Notes: generated from the letters alone by a model not told the origin. A stretch of DNA of 64,000 bases from Toxotes chatareus (GCA_016801885.1 CM028884.1:2480001-2544000); one strand, 5' to 3'; positions 1 to 11,829 are shown, counted from the first letter of the stretch. Numbers and translations are program-made.

Positions 1-476
1 TAAATACAGCCTTAAATCGAGGGTTTTTGCATGAAAATCTTTTATTCATTACATTTTCTGCAGTGTGCGAAACGTGTTTTCTTCGTCTGCCCGTTTGTCG
101 ACATTGTTTACTTGTGCGTGTGTTCCATTGCTGCTTATGTTAGCAAATAAAGCCATCCTATTGTCCCCTGTTCATCAACCGGTTAAGAGCTAACCAACTA
201 TAAATTGAATGTTGAATGTGACCGGATATGCTGTGGAATTTTCTGCCTTGTTGCAACGTTTTAGTCATTTAGCTTTAATAATAAGGTGTTTGGATGAAGG
301 GTGACATTCCCTTCACTTCACATTGTTAGCAGTAGTAGTACTATGTCCATAGCAAGTCCATAATATTGTCTGACATTAATTGAGGATACTTAATAAAGAT
401 GACCATGTGACAGTTTGGAGAATACTGCCTCAAATCTTCTTTGCTGACTTAAATATGGCAATGTTTTGTCTTTCAG
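1..476. other. Upstream flank of asb7, no gene seen
   Basis: No open reading frame or RNA gene is evident. A few CpG dinucleotides cluster near 60-120, but I cannot place a promoter. It may be the first intron or 5' flank of asb7. In mammals LINS1 lies head-to-head upstream of ASB7, but nothing here is recognisable as lins1. Confidence 0.3.
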
Positions 477-598
477 GATAACTGCTGAAGACAGAGTGCC
501 TTCTTATTCCTCTGAGCCTCCCTGAGGGTGCAGCTGTATGATTACAGGTGCTGCTCCGATATGACTAAAAGAAGCCCCTCTTTTCAGCTTGTCAAAAG
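477..598 (+). other. asb7: Possible 5' non-coding exon of asb7
   Basis: The segment is bounded by a pyrimidine-rich acceptor (TTTCAG, ending at 476) and a donor GTAAAC starting at 599. It contains stops in all useful frames, so it would be 5' UTR. It lies 1.6 kb upstream of the coding start in the right orientation. A second acceptor-like TTTTCAG inside it (ending near 587) could give a shorter form. This is inferred from splice signals only, and transcript data would decide it. Confidence 0.35.
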
Positions 599-2217
599 GT
601 AAACTTTGTTTGTCTGTTTGTTTTTTTTATCATATCATCTTTTTATTTGCAAGTGGTCAACAAGAGAAGCTCAGATATTTGAACAAAATAAGTCATGCAC
701 ACTGTATAAATTTTGGCAGCTTATGGACGGAGGTCACTGAATTGGAGATTTAACTTAAACTAATTAAATTTCCCTGGTTGCCATTCTTTGAACAACAAAT
801 ATACAGCATTACGGAGGAATACCAATCCTCCATGTGACAGAGCTTATAGTGTACCGCCATCATATATCCAGTTTAGCTGCTGTTTCACGGCTGTTCAGAT
901 GACCCTGTCCTTGTTTTGTCACAGCAGTCAGGTTTAACTTAACCACACCTAACTCCCTGAAAGTTTAGATTTTTGTTGAACATAGCCGAGACAGTCAAAT
1001 GCCAAGCGCCATAGCAACAAATCACTTTTGAAACCAACTGCTTATTTTGTACTGGTCTTTGTTTATCATCTATTTCATTGCTTGTCTCATTTTATGTATG
1101 TCTTTCATGTCTTATCAGTTATTCACAGTGAGCCCATGTATTGGCCAATATTAGCTTAACACAGACATACCAGTATCAACTAGATATGTCAGTCAACTGT
1201 GACTGTCTCTGATTCCCACACAAATGATCTTTGGCCAAGCACAGACACTGGCTTATAGAGAGCGCTTTACAGTAAAAAACAAACAGTGAAGTTTAATTTT
1301 AGTCTGTTATCAAGTTACTCACAGAACAAACATTAATTTGTGAGAACTGATATGACCTGCTGCTTTCATAGTTTGTCTTTTTAACCTGTGAAACCAAAGC
1401 ACTGGCCAACAATGTGCAGCTGTTGCCTGAATGTTTTGAACACTTCTCCTTACTAATGGTAAGGAGAAGTGGCAGAGCTTGGTGAATCCATGTATTTTGC
1501 CATCCACACTGTCTGAACTGAGAGTCACTCAATGGTACAGCTAAATAATTTTTCAAATTCAAACCCTCTAATTTTCTCTGACATGTGCAGTGAAGTGCTT
1601 GGACACTAGAGGCCAGCACCAGCTGGCTGAGATGGATTAAACACAGTGTAAAGAAAGGATTAGATTTAGATCAGCCTTATTTTAACCAATATTGATCCAT
1701 TACAATACGCCCATATCAGCCCTGATACCAATCCTTAGGATCAGCTCAGTGCATCTCTAGTAACTAGTAGCAAATTTTAAGGTTCGGTGTTTAAACTGGT
1801 TATGTTTAAAATCATATGTCATTATCTGATTCTTTTAAACTCTCATATGTCAACATAGGTATCAGTACTCCAGTATTGGTAAGGTTGTAACTGGAGTCCT
1901 TTATTTAAATTGGTTGTCGCAGCCTGTCGCTGTTGCATAAGGATATTGTTTCATATTGTGAACCTAATGCCCAACAAAGGTCGACGACACCACAACACAG
2001 CTTTTTAGTAAACTTAATGCTAACTCTGCTGGAGTTCATTTTCCTAAGCACCTGTCTACCAGGTGTGCTTTTTAGACAATGTTCAGTGTTCTCTGCCGCT
2101 GAGTCAAACACACTGCACATACCCGACCAGTTCCTCGAGACATACAGCGTGTGTTCACGGATTTTTCCAAACAGCGGTTAGGTACAGATGAACATTCCCA
2201 TTCCGAAATGTGACAGG
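599..2217. other. 5' UTR intron region of asb7
   Basis: No coding potential is recognised. A probable transposon-end fragment lies at 1655-1762. Immediately before the coding exon there are AG acceptors at 2173-2174 and 2186-2187, either of which could begin the exon that carries the start codon. Confidence 0.4.
1655..1762. repeat. Probable dispersed repeat end (hAT-type 'CAGTGCATCTCTAGT' terminus)
   Basis: The stretch repeats GAT-rich words (ATTGATCC, CCTGATACC, GGATCAGC) and ends in CAGTGCATCTCTAGT. From memory this resembles the ends of common fish DNA repeats that begin TAGGGATGCACCGATC in the other orientation. Only one end is seen and no target-site duplication is identified. Confidence 0.28.
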
Positions 2218-2428
2218 ATGCTGAACCATCACTGCAGAAGGAACCCTGAGCTTCATGAGGAGCTGCAGATCCAGGCTGCAGTGGCAGCCGGGGATGTCTG
2301 CACTGTCAGGAGAATGCTGGAACAAGGATACTCACCCAAGATCCGCGATGCCAACGGCTGGACACTGCTCCACTTCTCTGCTGCCAAAGGAAAAGAGAGA
2401 TGTGTTCGAGTCTTTCTGGAGCACGGAG
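2218..2428 (+). CDS. asb7: asb7 coding exon 1
   Basis: Encodes residues 1-70 plus one base of A71. It covers the N-terminal tail and the first ankyrin repeats (NGWTLLHFSA at 46-55). The donor is GTAAGA at 2429. The exon ends within a GAG|CT codon junction that continues exactly at 4327. Confidence 0.95.
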
Positions 2429-4988
2429 GTAAGAGGCTTGGTCTTTTTTTTTGGACTTGCTGCTGAAGTTGGGTTCTTTAGGTGGTTAACATTATGCCCT
2501 GACGGATTTTTTTCTGTCCAAACACTAGAGGGCATTATTTTACTGAACAAGGCAGCCTTTCATTCACCTTTGTATTAGTTGAAAACCATTTAAGGTACAG
2601 AAGTATATACATGTCACACACAGGGTTTGTATCTAAGGAAGTAGGCCCATTACATTATTTAGGCAGACAGATATCCCTTATAACTCTTCCAGATGCCTCA
2701 CATCCACAGAAGAAGTGATCTAGAATAATCTTCTTTCTACATGACCTCTCACTGACCTGACCTCATTAACACTTCACTGACACCAGTAATGTGTGTTTTG
2801 TTGCCATTTTACAGTTTTCCTGCTGTTTTAATTATATCTCAGTTTGTGCAGGCACATCTTTAAGAACCATTCCTGGTGATTCTGCAGAATCAGTTCAGTA
2901 AATCCTTCTTACACCTTACATTGCTGGCATCTATTTCACAATCAATGCAAGTGGCATTGTAATTTTCGGATGAGTTTTTGTACCTTCCAGGGGCTAATTG
3001 GTTTCAGTTCAGATCAGCTCACGAACAACTCACAGGGACGTAAAACTCGCTCAACATAGCAAATGCATCATAATGACACACACACACATCCAAACTGTGT
3101 GTCATTTAATTTTGAATGTAAGAAGACACTGCAAAGTAGGAACACTTTCAAAAGAAAATGTCAGGCAGGGAATATGATGACGAGGAGCTTTGCAGAGAAG
3201 ATGATTTCCCTTTCTCCAGAACGACTGTTGTGCCATGTCAGTTTGAGTCAGAGCACACTGAGGAGGAAATACTGCTGAGGCAAGCAGAGATAGAGACAGA
3301 GACAGGGCAAGAAGAGGGGACACTTCCACTACGTCATCGGATCAACTAGAATACTGGACAGCTGGTGATGTAGCTGTTGATGTAGTTGTTTTTACGAGTC
3401 ACAAAAATAACTGGAAAAGGCCCTGATGGTACCCTATCTAATGAACAAGTTATGTCACGTTCTGTGTAATAAACCTCTAGTTACTAAGATGAATGCATGG
3501 TGTACATTAATGTGAACTGACAACTTACAGTTGGATTATCTGTCAGTAGGCAGTGAGGCTGCCTTTCACTGTCTAATTTAGACATTTGTTTTTCACATCT
3601 CACTCTGGCCTGGTGAAAGGAACAAGGAGTCTTACTGTATTTCAAAAATCTCCCAGGTGTCCCTTATCCATAGAGTACGAGTTGTTTTGGCCTTACAGTT
3701 GTGGCGGTGTTACTGATTGAATCTGGATATATGTTTTTTTTAGGTGGAAATTCCAAAAAATAGCCTCAGGCGTAAGGACTTATGTAAACCTTAATGCTAA
3801 ATTCTTTGATGTTTTGTTTTTTTTTTTTTTTTTTTTTTTTTTTTGGGGTTTTTTGGCCACTTGGGGGGGTTTTTGGCCACTTGGGGGCAGCAGTCTTGGG
3901 CCATTTTTCTGGAACGCTCTCCAGCTGCAGTTGTTAGCATAGATGGACAGTTTTTCTTTTAGATTAGTTTTCCCTCAAAAGAAAAATGACTATTGTTCTA
4001 TGTCTTGTTCTGTTGTTCTACATTTAGTTTACATTGAGGAAATTTGTTGCCTAGTTATAATGTCTAGATGACGTCTAAAGTCAAATGCGTTGTATCTGTA
4101 TCTATCCTGTGAGTGTAATATTGTAGGTAGTGTAGACCTGGCTAGTGTGTACCTTGTGTTGGACAGGTGGTATGAAGTGGTGAAGAGGTTCTTTGTGGCT
4201 AAGAGTTTAGGTGGACTGTAGAGTCCCTCCTGATCACACATCATGTTACCCACAGCCTCAGAGCACAACTCCTGCTCTATTTAACTTTTCCCTCATTTCC
4301 TCTCCTTTCCACTCTCGTCTGTCCAGCTGACCCCACAGTGAAGGACTTTATCGGTGGCTTCACAGCACTTCACTATGCTGCTATGCATGGCAGAGCACGC
4401 ATCGCCCGACTGATGCTGGAATCCGAGTTTCGCAGTGACATTATAAATGCAAAAAGCAACGACGGGTGGACGCCACTGCACGTGGCCGCCCACTACGGGC
4501 GAGACTCGTTTGTACGCCTCCTCCTCGAGTTCAGGGCCGAGGTGGACCCACTGAGTGACAAAGGTACCACACCACTACAGTTGGCCATAATCCGGGAGCG
4601 CTCCAGCTGTGTACGGATCCTCCTGGACCACAGTGCCAATATTGACATTCAGAATGGCTTCCTGCTGCGGTATGCCGTCATCAAGGGCAATCACTCATAC
4701 TGCCGCATGTTCCTGCAGAGGGGAGCGGACACTAATCTTGGACGTCTTGAAGACGGCCAGACTCCCCTGCACCTGTCAGCCCTCAGGGATGATGTGCTGT
4801 GTGCCCAGATGCTCTACACATATGGAGCTAACACCAACACCAGGAACTATGAGGGCCAGACACCGGTAGCTGTATCTGTTAGCATGTCTGGGATCAGCCG
4901 GCCCTGTCTGGACTTCTTGCAGGAGGTCACCAGTAAGTCTCACCACAACACTGCCTGTCACACAACCATGTCCTAAAAACAACAACAG

Positions 4989-5021
<33 letters not shown>

Positions 5022-8000
5022 AATAATAATAATAATAATAACAACAACAACAACAACAACAATTATATAAATAAATAATAAAAGCTATTATGAAGATAAA
5101 GAGTAAACTCACCATGTACAAGTTTAGAATTGGCTGTTTTCCACTTATTTATTTGAGTTGCAGGATTTGGCTAAATCTAGGTCAATATGACATTTTTTTT
5201 GCTTTACAAAATTAATTATTATCATTATTTTTTTTAATGAAGACATAAAGACTTTCAGTCTGAATACAACTAAAAATTCTAAAAGTTCTTCATTTGTTTA
5301 CAGGTGACAGCTCTTAGTCATGTTCGTTCACCTTCTTCACTGCATGAAAATATCTGTGAACAGGGTTATTATGTTCCTGTGTCTCTCTTCTTGGGATTTT
5401 ACACAGTAATTCATTCCTTTGTTACTCATTCTTTCCTTTTCCTCCCAGTAAGTGCTGGAGGGAGCTGTTTCATTTCTCTCTCACTCTAAACCAGACACCT
5501 TAGCTTGGTGCATCTGACATGTAATATTTCGAAACTGTAGGCGTTTTTTTTTCCCCCTCATGAGAGAAAACTGCACATGTAGCTCATTGAGGTGTTTTCA
5601 TTTGCTGATTCAAATTCTAGACTTGGGATCTGGATCAGAATACATTTTTTCTTTTCTAATCAATGTTGCTTGACTGTTTACAAATGCAGCTTAGCACAGT
5701 GAAAAGTTAATGTCCTTATCTGTGAAAAGAAATCTGTAAACGTGGGTGGGGTGTAGGAAAAGAGTCCAAGTTCACAAAAAGTGACAGACCTTTTTATTGT
5801 AAGTTGAGAGGAGACAAAAGCTGAGAAATGTATAGAGTGAAAGAGGGCTGCTTGCCAAAGCAAGGTTATAATGACCAGTGTTCAGTCACAGAACAATCCC
5901 AGGTCAGAGGAACAGGAGAGCACATTACCTGAAGCATTATGATTTAGAGGGAACAATGGCTGCATTCCTCCACTGCCCCCTGAACTTTGATATCAAAGAT
6001 ATCAAAGAGCTGTGCAGTGATTCAGACAGGCCCTTTCAGAGACTCCAAACCATCAGCCGGATCGCATATCTGCTGGGTTATTGATTACACCTCTGTCTCC
6101 TGGATTAACTCATATGCCATGAAAGGCTCATCCCACACAGAATGACAGGGCACCCTCAGCTTTTTTCAGCTGCTGCACACATCAGTGTTGCTCCTCATAG
6201 GTTTTTCTCCTGTCACATACTTCAGCATGGACGCCCACCCCCACCTCCACCCCCACACCCCAGCAGATATCACAGCTTGCGAATTCTTTTTGTAGCGAGC
6301 CAGTGAAGAGTATTTCTGTTCTTGATTTAGGAATTTTTACCAACTTTTCACACAGATCACTTCAACTTCTTAGGTATTTTAGGTTGTCTTCCACACACAG
6401 CATGTTTCAGATCTGCCCACAGGTTTTCAGAGATGCTCAGGTCAGGGGGCTGGGAGGGCTGTTCCAAAAGCTTCGGCTTGTGTTTCTTGAAATGGTTCAT
6501 GGTGGATTTTGAGTTCTGCTTTGGATCATTGTCATATTACAGACTAAGGTACATTTTAAATGTCTGTTTGCGTCTCGGGGTTATATTTACTTCTTTTTAT
6601 TTCAAAAATCAACAAAACGTTTAATTTGTCCAAATGTCTGCATCCAGCTGTAGCAACAGATGGATTTTGAGGTCTGCTTTGGATCATTGTCCCTATTTAG
6701 AAGACAGCTTCTTTTCACTTTCACTTTCCTGACTGACTGCAGGACAGTCTTGCATCTAGAATTTGCTGTGATTTAGTAGAATCCATTCTTCCTTCTATCC
6801 ACGCAGTGTTTCCTGTGCCACTCGCTGCCACGCAGCCTCGTAGCAGAATATCTCCACACGCGTGCTTAACATTTGGCAAGAGAGGGGCTCACTGAGTACT
6901 GACTCAGTAGGGTGCAGAAACTTTAGCTTTTACTGTATATTTTTTTTGTTTCATAAGTTCATGAAATAAAAAGTAACAGTGCATTAACAGTATTTAATGA
7001 CTATTTGCTGCAGGGGTTGTATTTAATTCTTTTCACTTAAATTAAAAAAAAAAAATACAGACTAAGTATGTGGACAATTACACATTTGTTATTCTTCAGG
7101 CTTTGTGCTTCAGCACTTAAAACAGAGACTTGCCACTTTAATGTCGTATCCATTCTTTTATGTCAAATTGAATGTGCTGAAGCACAGAGCCAACACATTA
7201 TGTGTTGATAACTGTTGAAATGTTTAAGCTCTGTACTGTATGTAGTTGGCTCAGGGGTGCTCAGACTTCTGTGCATACATCTGTAAGTCGTATAATTCAC
7301 ATTCTCTGGCTGTTAAGGACTCAGCAAAGAAACTTTGTGATAAGTTTTATTTTATTGGAAAAGTCATGTCTGATGAACTTATGGCCTATTCCCACTGTAT
7401 GAAATTCAGCCTGTACAGCCCATAACCTGGGGCTCCTCTTAACCTGAGCCTTGTGAGGCTTTGGTGCAAGGTTTTCTCAAGTTTTTTTTTTTCTGGTTCA
7501 CAAACCAAGGTGTTTTGGATAGACCTCATTTGAGAAGTGACAGTAGGATAGAGACATAATTTTTTTAGTAGGGGAGTGTTTACACGAACTTGTGATATAA
7601 GTTTGTGCACGGACCAAAAATCTACAGACGTTCGACAGTTTAAAGGAATAACCAACATAAAGTGTCGGGCCACCAGAACAGCTTCAGTGCACCTTGGCAC
7701 TGATTCTACAAGTGTTTGGACTCTACTGAGGCATGAACACTATTCATCCTGAACATACTCCCTCATTTGGTGGGAGTACGTTCAGACAGGTTGGTCCAGA
7801 ATCTCCCATAGATGTTCACTGTACACATCACTCTGATGCATGAGCATCACAGTCATCAGTGAGCTGTCCACCACAGTCTCTGACTCTATTTACTGACGTC
7901 TGTCCCATAATTCCAAATGCAGACGTCACTTTAGTTACAGTTCCTGTTGAAACAGTATCCAGCGGAACAGTCTCTGTGACTGAAGCTCCTGTAATCTGTC

Positions 8001-10672
8001 TCTCTCTCAGAGTCACTCAGATCTTCTATTCTTGCTCAGCATTTTTAAACATGCCACAGAGCAGGACTGGATGTTAACTGCTTGGTTGCACCATGCAGTG
8101 CAGCTGTGTGGGAGCATTCGTCAGGTTTCTATACTCATTTATTCAGGTTTTTCCTTCAATGTGTCACCTGCCTGTATGATCTGGTTTCAGCTTTCAGATT
8201 TTTCTGCGTTATGTTTTCTATATGCAGGAGGAAGAGGTTTTGTGATGTCCATCACTGAAACTTGGACTGTCAACCCAGTATAGTGAATGGACTGGTACAG
8301 GCCTTGGGTTGAAATTTCCTTTAAGCATTGTGGAACCATGGAAAGGGTTTACTCATCTATCTCAGCTCGGGCATAAGAGTGTATGTGGCAGAGTAACTTT
8401 ACCCACATCACACCGATAACACCCACACACATCACTTCCTGGAATCAAGGGGATTCTTCCCAGCTGTTTGCATACAGCTGATAACACAGTGGAGACTGAG
8501 TGATTTGGGGAACTGATTAATGCCTTTGGCAGGGCGCTGTAAAACCATACAGATGAAAGGGGAACTTTTAAGCTTCATAATGGATGCACAGCACTGGGGT
8601 ATTGGCAGGGTTTCTCCTGGCTCGGAATGAGGCGGAGGTGGTACCATCTTGATCATGTGCACATGTGCGTGCGTACCGTGCCTTCAGCTGGCTCAAGCAA
8701 ACACTTTTTTATGAGCAACATATTTTAGGAGTTCAACATAAAAGCTAATGTGTTAATTTACACAGTTAACAAAGAGCAAAGTTGTTTAAAATCAAATCCA
8801 ATAGAACAAAAGCTGGTTTCATTTACAGTTCACAGGGGCCCTCTCGCAGTGTATTTGAACATAAATGAAACATTAAAGCCTTTTCTTTCATTTACACATT
8901 TCACAGCCAGCAAAATGTGGCCCTGTTACAGGGTCGCATTAAACTCACTGTTTTCATCTACACAGTTCACAACCAGAGGCAGAGCACTTAAGCCTCCTAT
9001 TTATCTCTTTGTGTAACATGAAAACATGACTCGTGATAGTGTTGTTCATCATATATTACAGTCTTGAGTGCAGATAAATAGTCTCTCAATGTCTTCGGTC
9101 TATACAGCAGCAGCTTCAAGGCTCAGGGTGGGATACATCTCAGAGGATTCTGGAGATACAAGCCACAGAAGCATTTCCTCCAGAGATGTGGTCTGAAGTT
9201 GAACAAAGGGAGAACAAAGATAAAATTGCTCTTTAAAATCAATAGACTGTGGTGGCAGTAGTGGTTGTGGTGCAGGTCCTGTTTCTTGGGGCCTAGTAGA
9301 ACCTGAATATTGTTCCGACAGTCCTGGCATACACGGTGTGGTACTCCCTGCTGCCCAGTGATGCAGTCTGATACAGTCAGATTTAGGTGATGTGCCACAC
9401 AGTGACAGTGAGTCCTGGTGTCTCTTTCCAACTCCAGTTTTTTGTCCCTAAAGGAATTCAAAATGACCACTGTGACAGTCTAACCAAATATCTAAAGTAC
9501 AGGTCTCATCAACCATCGATGCGCACACTGTCCACCATTTCAGTGATGACAGCAATGTATTTTCATCATGTCTTCTTCTCCTCATTATGTCTTAACCTGG
9601 TGTGTCCGTTCAGCCATTACTGGTCAAAACGTCCGGCTCTGTGTTTTTGAGAAAACCTGGGAAGATGAATAAAAACTTAGTCACATAAACGTCAGCTTTG
9701 AATTAAACCCTCGCCTTCACTCCACTTTCTGTCTTGCACTCTGACCCTGACCCTCATCATCACTGGTCCCTTCCACTTCTTGTGGTTGTGCGCTACTTTC
9801 TGACCTGACAAGTTTGAAGCATCTCATCAGTAACATGAATTATTACTTTCTAACTGCCTGTAGTAATCAGATGACGTCTGCACTGGTCCACCGGCCCTCG
9901 TGATTCTCCTCCTTGCGAATTCTCCTTGTAACATAATCTCTGAATCTACAAGCCATATCTGTACATAACCACCCACTGTGTGTATATACAGTAACTTATT
10001 ACACTACCCACTCCGTGCATCACCAGTTTTCTTGTTTACAACTTCAGAAACTGGTTGACTTGTATACAGACACTGTATGTTGTGTCCATTGTTTTGTTTT
10101 TTGGTTCTTTTTTTGACTGGATTGAACATAATAGCCATATGTTATATATCTTTGTTCAGCTTTGTTCTCCTTGTTTTTGCTACATGTCCACGTGTATGTC
10201 CATTATTATTGCTACTGACTCTGAGTGCCACTGGAAACTGGGCTCGCATTCCTCGTAGGCGCAAACATACATGTATAATGCATTACGTCTCAGGTTTTGT
10301 CTGCAGCAGATATTTTTTATTTAGTTTTCGTTGGTGAATGACACGGCCGTTGTTCGTTTACTCGAACCATCTTCTTGACTGTTAACAAATAATTGTAAAA
10401 TTAAGTTTGCTACACACAATTCAGCTACTTTGCTGTTGAGTGCATGGGGGGAGGTGACCGTAGTGGCTAACTTGAGTACTCCCTCTCAGGTGTAATTCAG
10501 CTGTGTAATAACTGTTTGTGTTCCTCTTTCAGGACAACCTCGGACCCTACAAGACTTGTGTCGAATAAAAATCCGTCACTGCATAGGCCTTCAAAGCTTG
10601 AAATTCTTGGAGGATCTACCAATTGCAAAGGTTATGAAAGACTATTTAAAACATAAGTTTGACAATGTGTGA
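2218..10672 (+). CDS. asb7: asb7, ankyrin repeat and SOCS box protein 7 (exons 2218-2428, 4327-4932, 10533-10672)
   Basis: The three exons join in frame (211+606+140 nt) to 318 codons plus stop, the same length as human ASB7. The N-terminus starts MLNHHCRRNPEL, close to human ASB7 as I remember it. Ankyrin repeats fill roughly residues 13-265, with repeated motifs such as NGWTLLHFSA, GGFTALHYAA, DGWTPLHVAA, KGTTPLQLAI and DGQTPLHLSA. Residues from about 273 to 318 form a SOCS box: LQDLCRIKIR is the Elongin B/C-binding BC box and LPIAKVMKDYL is the Cullin-5 box. The protein should therefore act as a substrate receptor of a CRL5 ubiquitin ligase; a mitotic microtubule factor (DDA3) has been reported as a human target. 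The start at 2218 has A at -3. An in-frame ATG at 2188 (C at -3) would add ten residues. All introns are GT-AG. The synteny with aldh1a3 agrees. Confidence 0.96.
2429..4326 (+). other. asb7: asb7 intron 1
   Basis: A GT-AG intron of 1.9 kb. It holds a short AC-rich patch near 3078, a purine-rich run (GAGACAGAGACAGGG, about 3290-3308), a long poly-T at 3812-3844 and a duplicated 20-mer just after it. No exon or RNA gene is recognised. Confidence 0.9.
3812..3890. repeat. Poly-T tract followed by a tandem duplicated 20-mer
   Basis: More than 30 T residues run to about 3844. They are followed by two adjacent copies of GGTTTTTTGGCCACTTGGGG (the second with one T fewer). TTGGCCACTTGGGGGCAGCAG resembles a common fish dispersed repeat motif. 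A related GGACACTTGGGGGCAGTG occurs at about 46750 in aldh1a3 intron 9. Confidence 0.7.
4327..4932 (+). CDS. asb7: asb7 coding exon 2
   Basis: Encodes residues 71-272, most of the ankyrin domain, starting ADPTVKDFIGG. The acceptor is TCCAG at 4326 and the donor GTAAGT at 4933. The reading frame is continuous across both junctions, with phase 1 at each. Confidence 0.96.
4989..5061. repeat. Compound palindromic microsatellite (TTA)n-(TAA)n-(CAA)n
   Basis: About 39 nt of TTA repeats run directly into TAA repeats and then into an ACA/CAA array. The first two arrays are reverse complements of each other and can fold into a long A/T hairpin. It sits about 55 bp downstream of the asb7 exon 2 donor. 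Confidence 0.95.
6234..6261 (-). other. G-quadruplex motif on the minus strand
   Basis: The plus strand reads CCC-A-CCCCC-ACCTCCA-CCCCC-ACA-CCCC. The minus strand therefore has four G-runs of at least three with loops of 3, 7 and 1 nt, which satisfies the usual G4 rule. It lies on the template strand of asb7 intron 2. Function is unknown. Confidence 0.6.
6357..6533 (-). pseudogene. Tc1/mariner transposase fragment (C-terminal catalytic part)
   Basis: The minus strand reads 58 open codons then stop, beginning DNDPKQNSKS and containing SQPPDLSISENLW. These match the second catalytic aspartate motif (DNDPKH) and the glutamate motif (SPDLNPIENLW) of Tc1-type DDE transposases. The first catalytic region (W-S/T-DE) is absent, so this is a truncated fossil. 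The frame across this piece is intact. Confidence 0.85.
6655..7000. repeat. Dispersed repeat, probably DNA-transposon derived
   Basis: The segment starts with a near copy of GATGGATTTTGAGGTCTGCTTTGGATCATTGT, which echoes the transposase fossil just upstream (6500-6530). It ends with TTCATGAAATAAAAAGTAACAGTGCA at 6957-6982. That last word recurs at about 62787, so it belongs to a dispersed family. The class is not certain. Confidence 0.5.
7058..7246. mobile_element. Probable Tc1-type MITE with inverted arms
   Basis: The left end TACAGACTAAGTATGTGGAC leads to GCTTTGTGCTTCAGCA. The right arm carries GTGCTGAAGCACAGAGC and ends near CTCTGTACTGTA. The left arm, reversed, matches the end of the transposase fossil at 55560-55617 (ATGTGTAAGTGTCCAAATAC...CAGTCTGTA). 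It is probably a non-autonomous relative of that family. The right boundary is approximate. Confidence 0.5.
7625..7815 (-). pseudogene. Tc1/mariner transposase C-terminal fragment
   Basis: Read on the minus strand it gives EHLWEIL, then after breaks VQTLVESVPRCTEAVLVARH. This matches the end of a fish Tc1-like transposase, where the usual motif is SPDLNPIEHLWEIL followed by LVESMPRRIEAVL. Stops and frameshifts interrupt it, so it is not functional. Confidence 0.7.
8750..8990. repeat. Weak tandem array, period about 65 bp
   Basis: Related words recur at about 8755 (AATTTACACAGTTAACA), 8817 (TTTCATTTACAGTTCACA), 8886 (TTTCATTTACACATTTCACA) and 8952 (TTTCATCTACACAGTTCACA). The sequence between them is diverged but alike in part. 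It looks like an old minisatellite of three to four units. Confidence 0.45.
9300..9470 (-). pseudogene. Possible hAT-like transposase fragment
   Basis: The minus-strand translation contains THCHCVAHHLNLTVSDCI. This resembles the C-x-A-H-x-LNL-x-V-x-D core of hAT-type transposases. The rest of the 115-codon frame is not recognisable, and no termini are found. Confidence 0.3.
10533..10672 (+). CDS. asb7: asb7 coding exon 3 (SOCS box)
   Basis: The acceptor CTTTCAG ends at 10532. The exon completes the split codon A|GA (R273) and reads QPRTLQDLCRIKIRHCIGLQ, then LPIAKVMKDYLKHKFDNV and TGA at 10670-10672. It carries the whole SOCS box. Confidence 0.96.
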
Positions 10673-11796
10673 AGGCAGCAACAATAGAAGAGCAGAAGGT
10701 GACTGAAACACTCTGCTGTTATTTATGAAGGCTATGCAATCACTAAGTCCACAGGTCTGTTCCCCACACGCTGAGGAATAGTTAGTCCAGTTTGTTTGTC
10801 CAGTTCGACACGTTAACAATAGTTTCCCGCCTGCGTTTTCCATTTCAGCCTTTTTACAGTTACAGAAGATTGGAAATGGAGCCACCTCATGTGAGCAGAC
10901 ATTATTGTTTTTGTGGGAAAAAGAAACCTCATTTGACTGCAGATAGCATTCTGTTGATCTTGTCACTGTGCATGACATTATCCTTGCTGGCTCAGATTGT
11001 CATCAAGTGCGTACTTGCCAATGACTATATTTTAATTTATTTCTTCCCATCTATTTTTACTGAGTTAAACTCAACAAGATGCAGTGACAATTATATTTCT
11101 GGCTGAAAATCATGGTGTGTTGAGCTGCTTGGATACTGATAGCTTAAAAAAAAATCCTCCTGATCCTCCAACAGTCAGACTGTAGATCAGTCGGGCAGTT
11201 AGTCAGACATCACCAACCAGACTCGAAATGTTCTCCCAGCTCACAGCTGATGTTTTGTGAACTGGGTGCTGTAACGAAATCAGGCAGTGTATCTTTTAAA
11301 AAAAGAATATTACCCAGGATTAGATTTACACAAATGTGGCATTTCTTTTTCCTGATTGGCAAGAATGACTTGCACAGACACGAAGAAGAATATATCACGC
11401 AGTTGAAATGATTTTGGAGTTTAAGTTTGACGCGTAGAAATGATTAGATGCTACCAGTTGAACAGCGAAAGCGTTCTGCAGTGATCAACCACAAATCAAG
11501 TTGCTTTGACCATTTCTACACCGTAAGTAGTACATTTAAGTTTGGGGTGAGTGCACTGTGATAGAGTTCTGTTCTGAAAGCACCACATTCACTCTGTAAA
11601 GGTGTGGTTTCAATATGAATAACACGTCTGTTTTAGATAACACTGACACACAATCGCTAGAAGCTACAGTCATTGTAAATATGTTACATGTACAACAGAT
11701 ATTTTTGTAGAATTTATTTAAGCAATGATCTCTGGTATTCTTAATGTATTTAAAGTTTGGATATAATATGATCTGTTTGGTGTGACTCAAATATTT

Positions 11797-11829
<33 letters not shown>

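Larger units (their letters stand above)
4933..10532 (+). other. asb7: asb7 intron 2
   Basis: A GT-AG intron of 5.6 kb. It is rich in decayed transposon material: Tc1/mariner transposase fossils on the minus strand at 6357-6533 and 7625-7815, a probable MITE at 7058-7246, and repeat-like sequence at 6655-7000. A palindromic microsatellite (4989-5061), a G-quadruplex motif (6234-6261) and a weak tandem array (8750-8990) are also present. No host exon is recognised. Confidence 0.85.

Noticed and set aside
3158..3349. 63-codon acidic ORF in asb7 intron 1 (MSGREYDDEELCRED)
   Set aside because: Lies within a clear intron, has a low-complexity GAGACAGAGACA tail, no splice context and no recognisable family.
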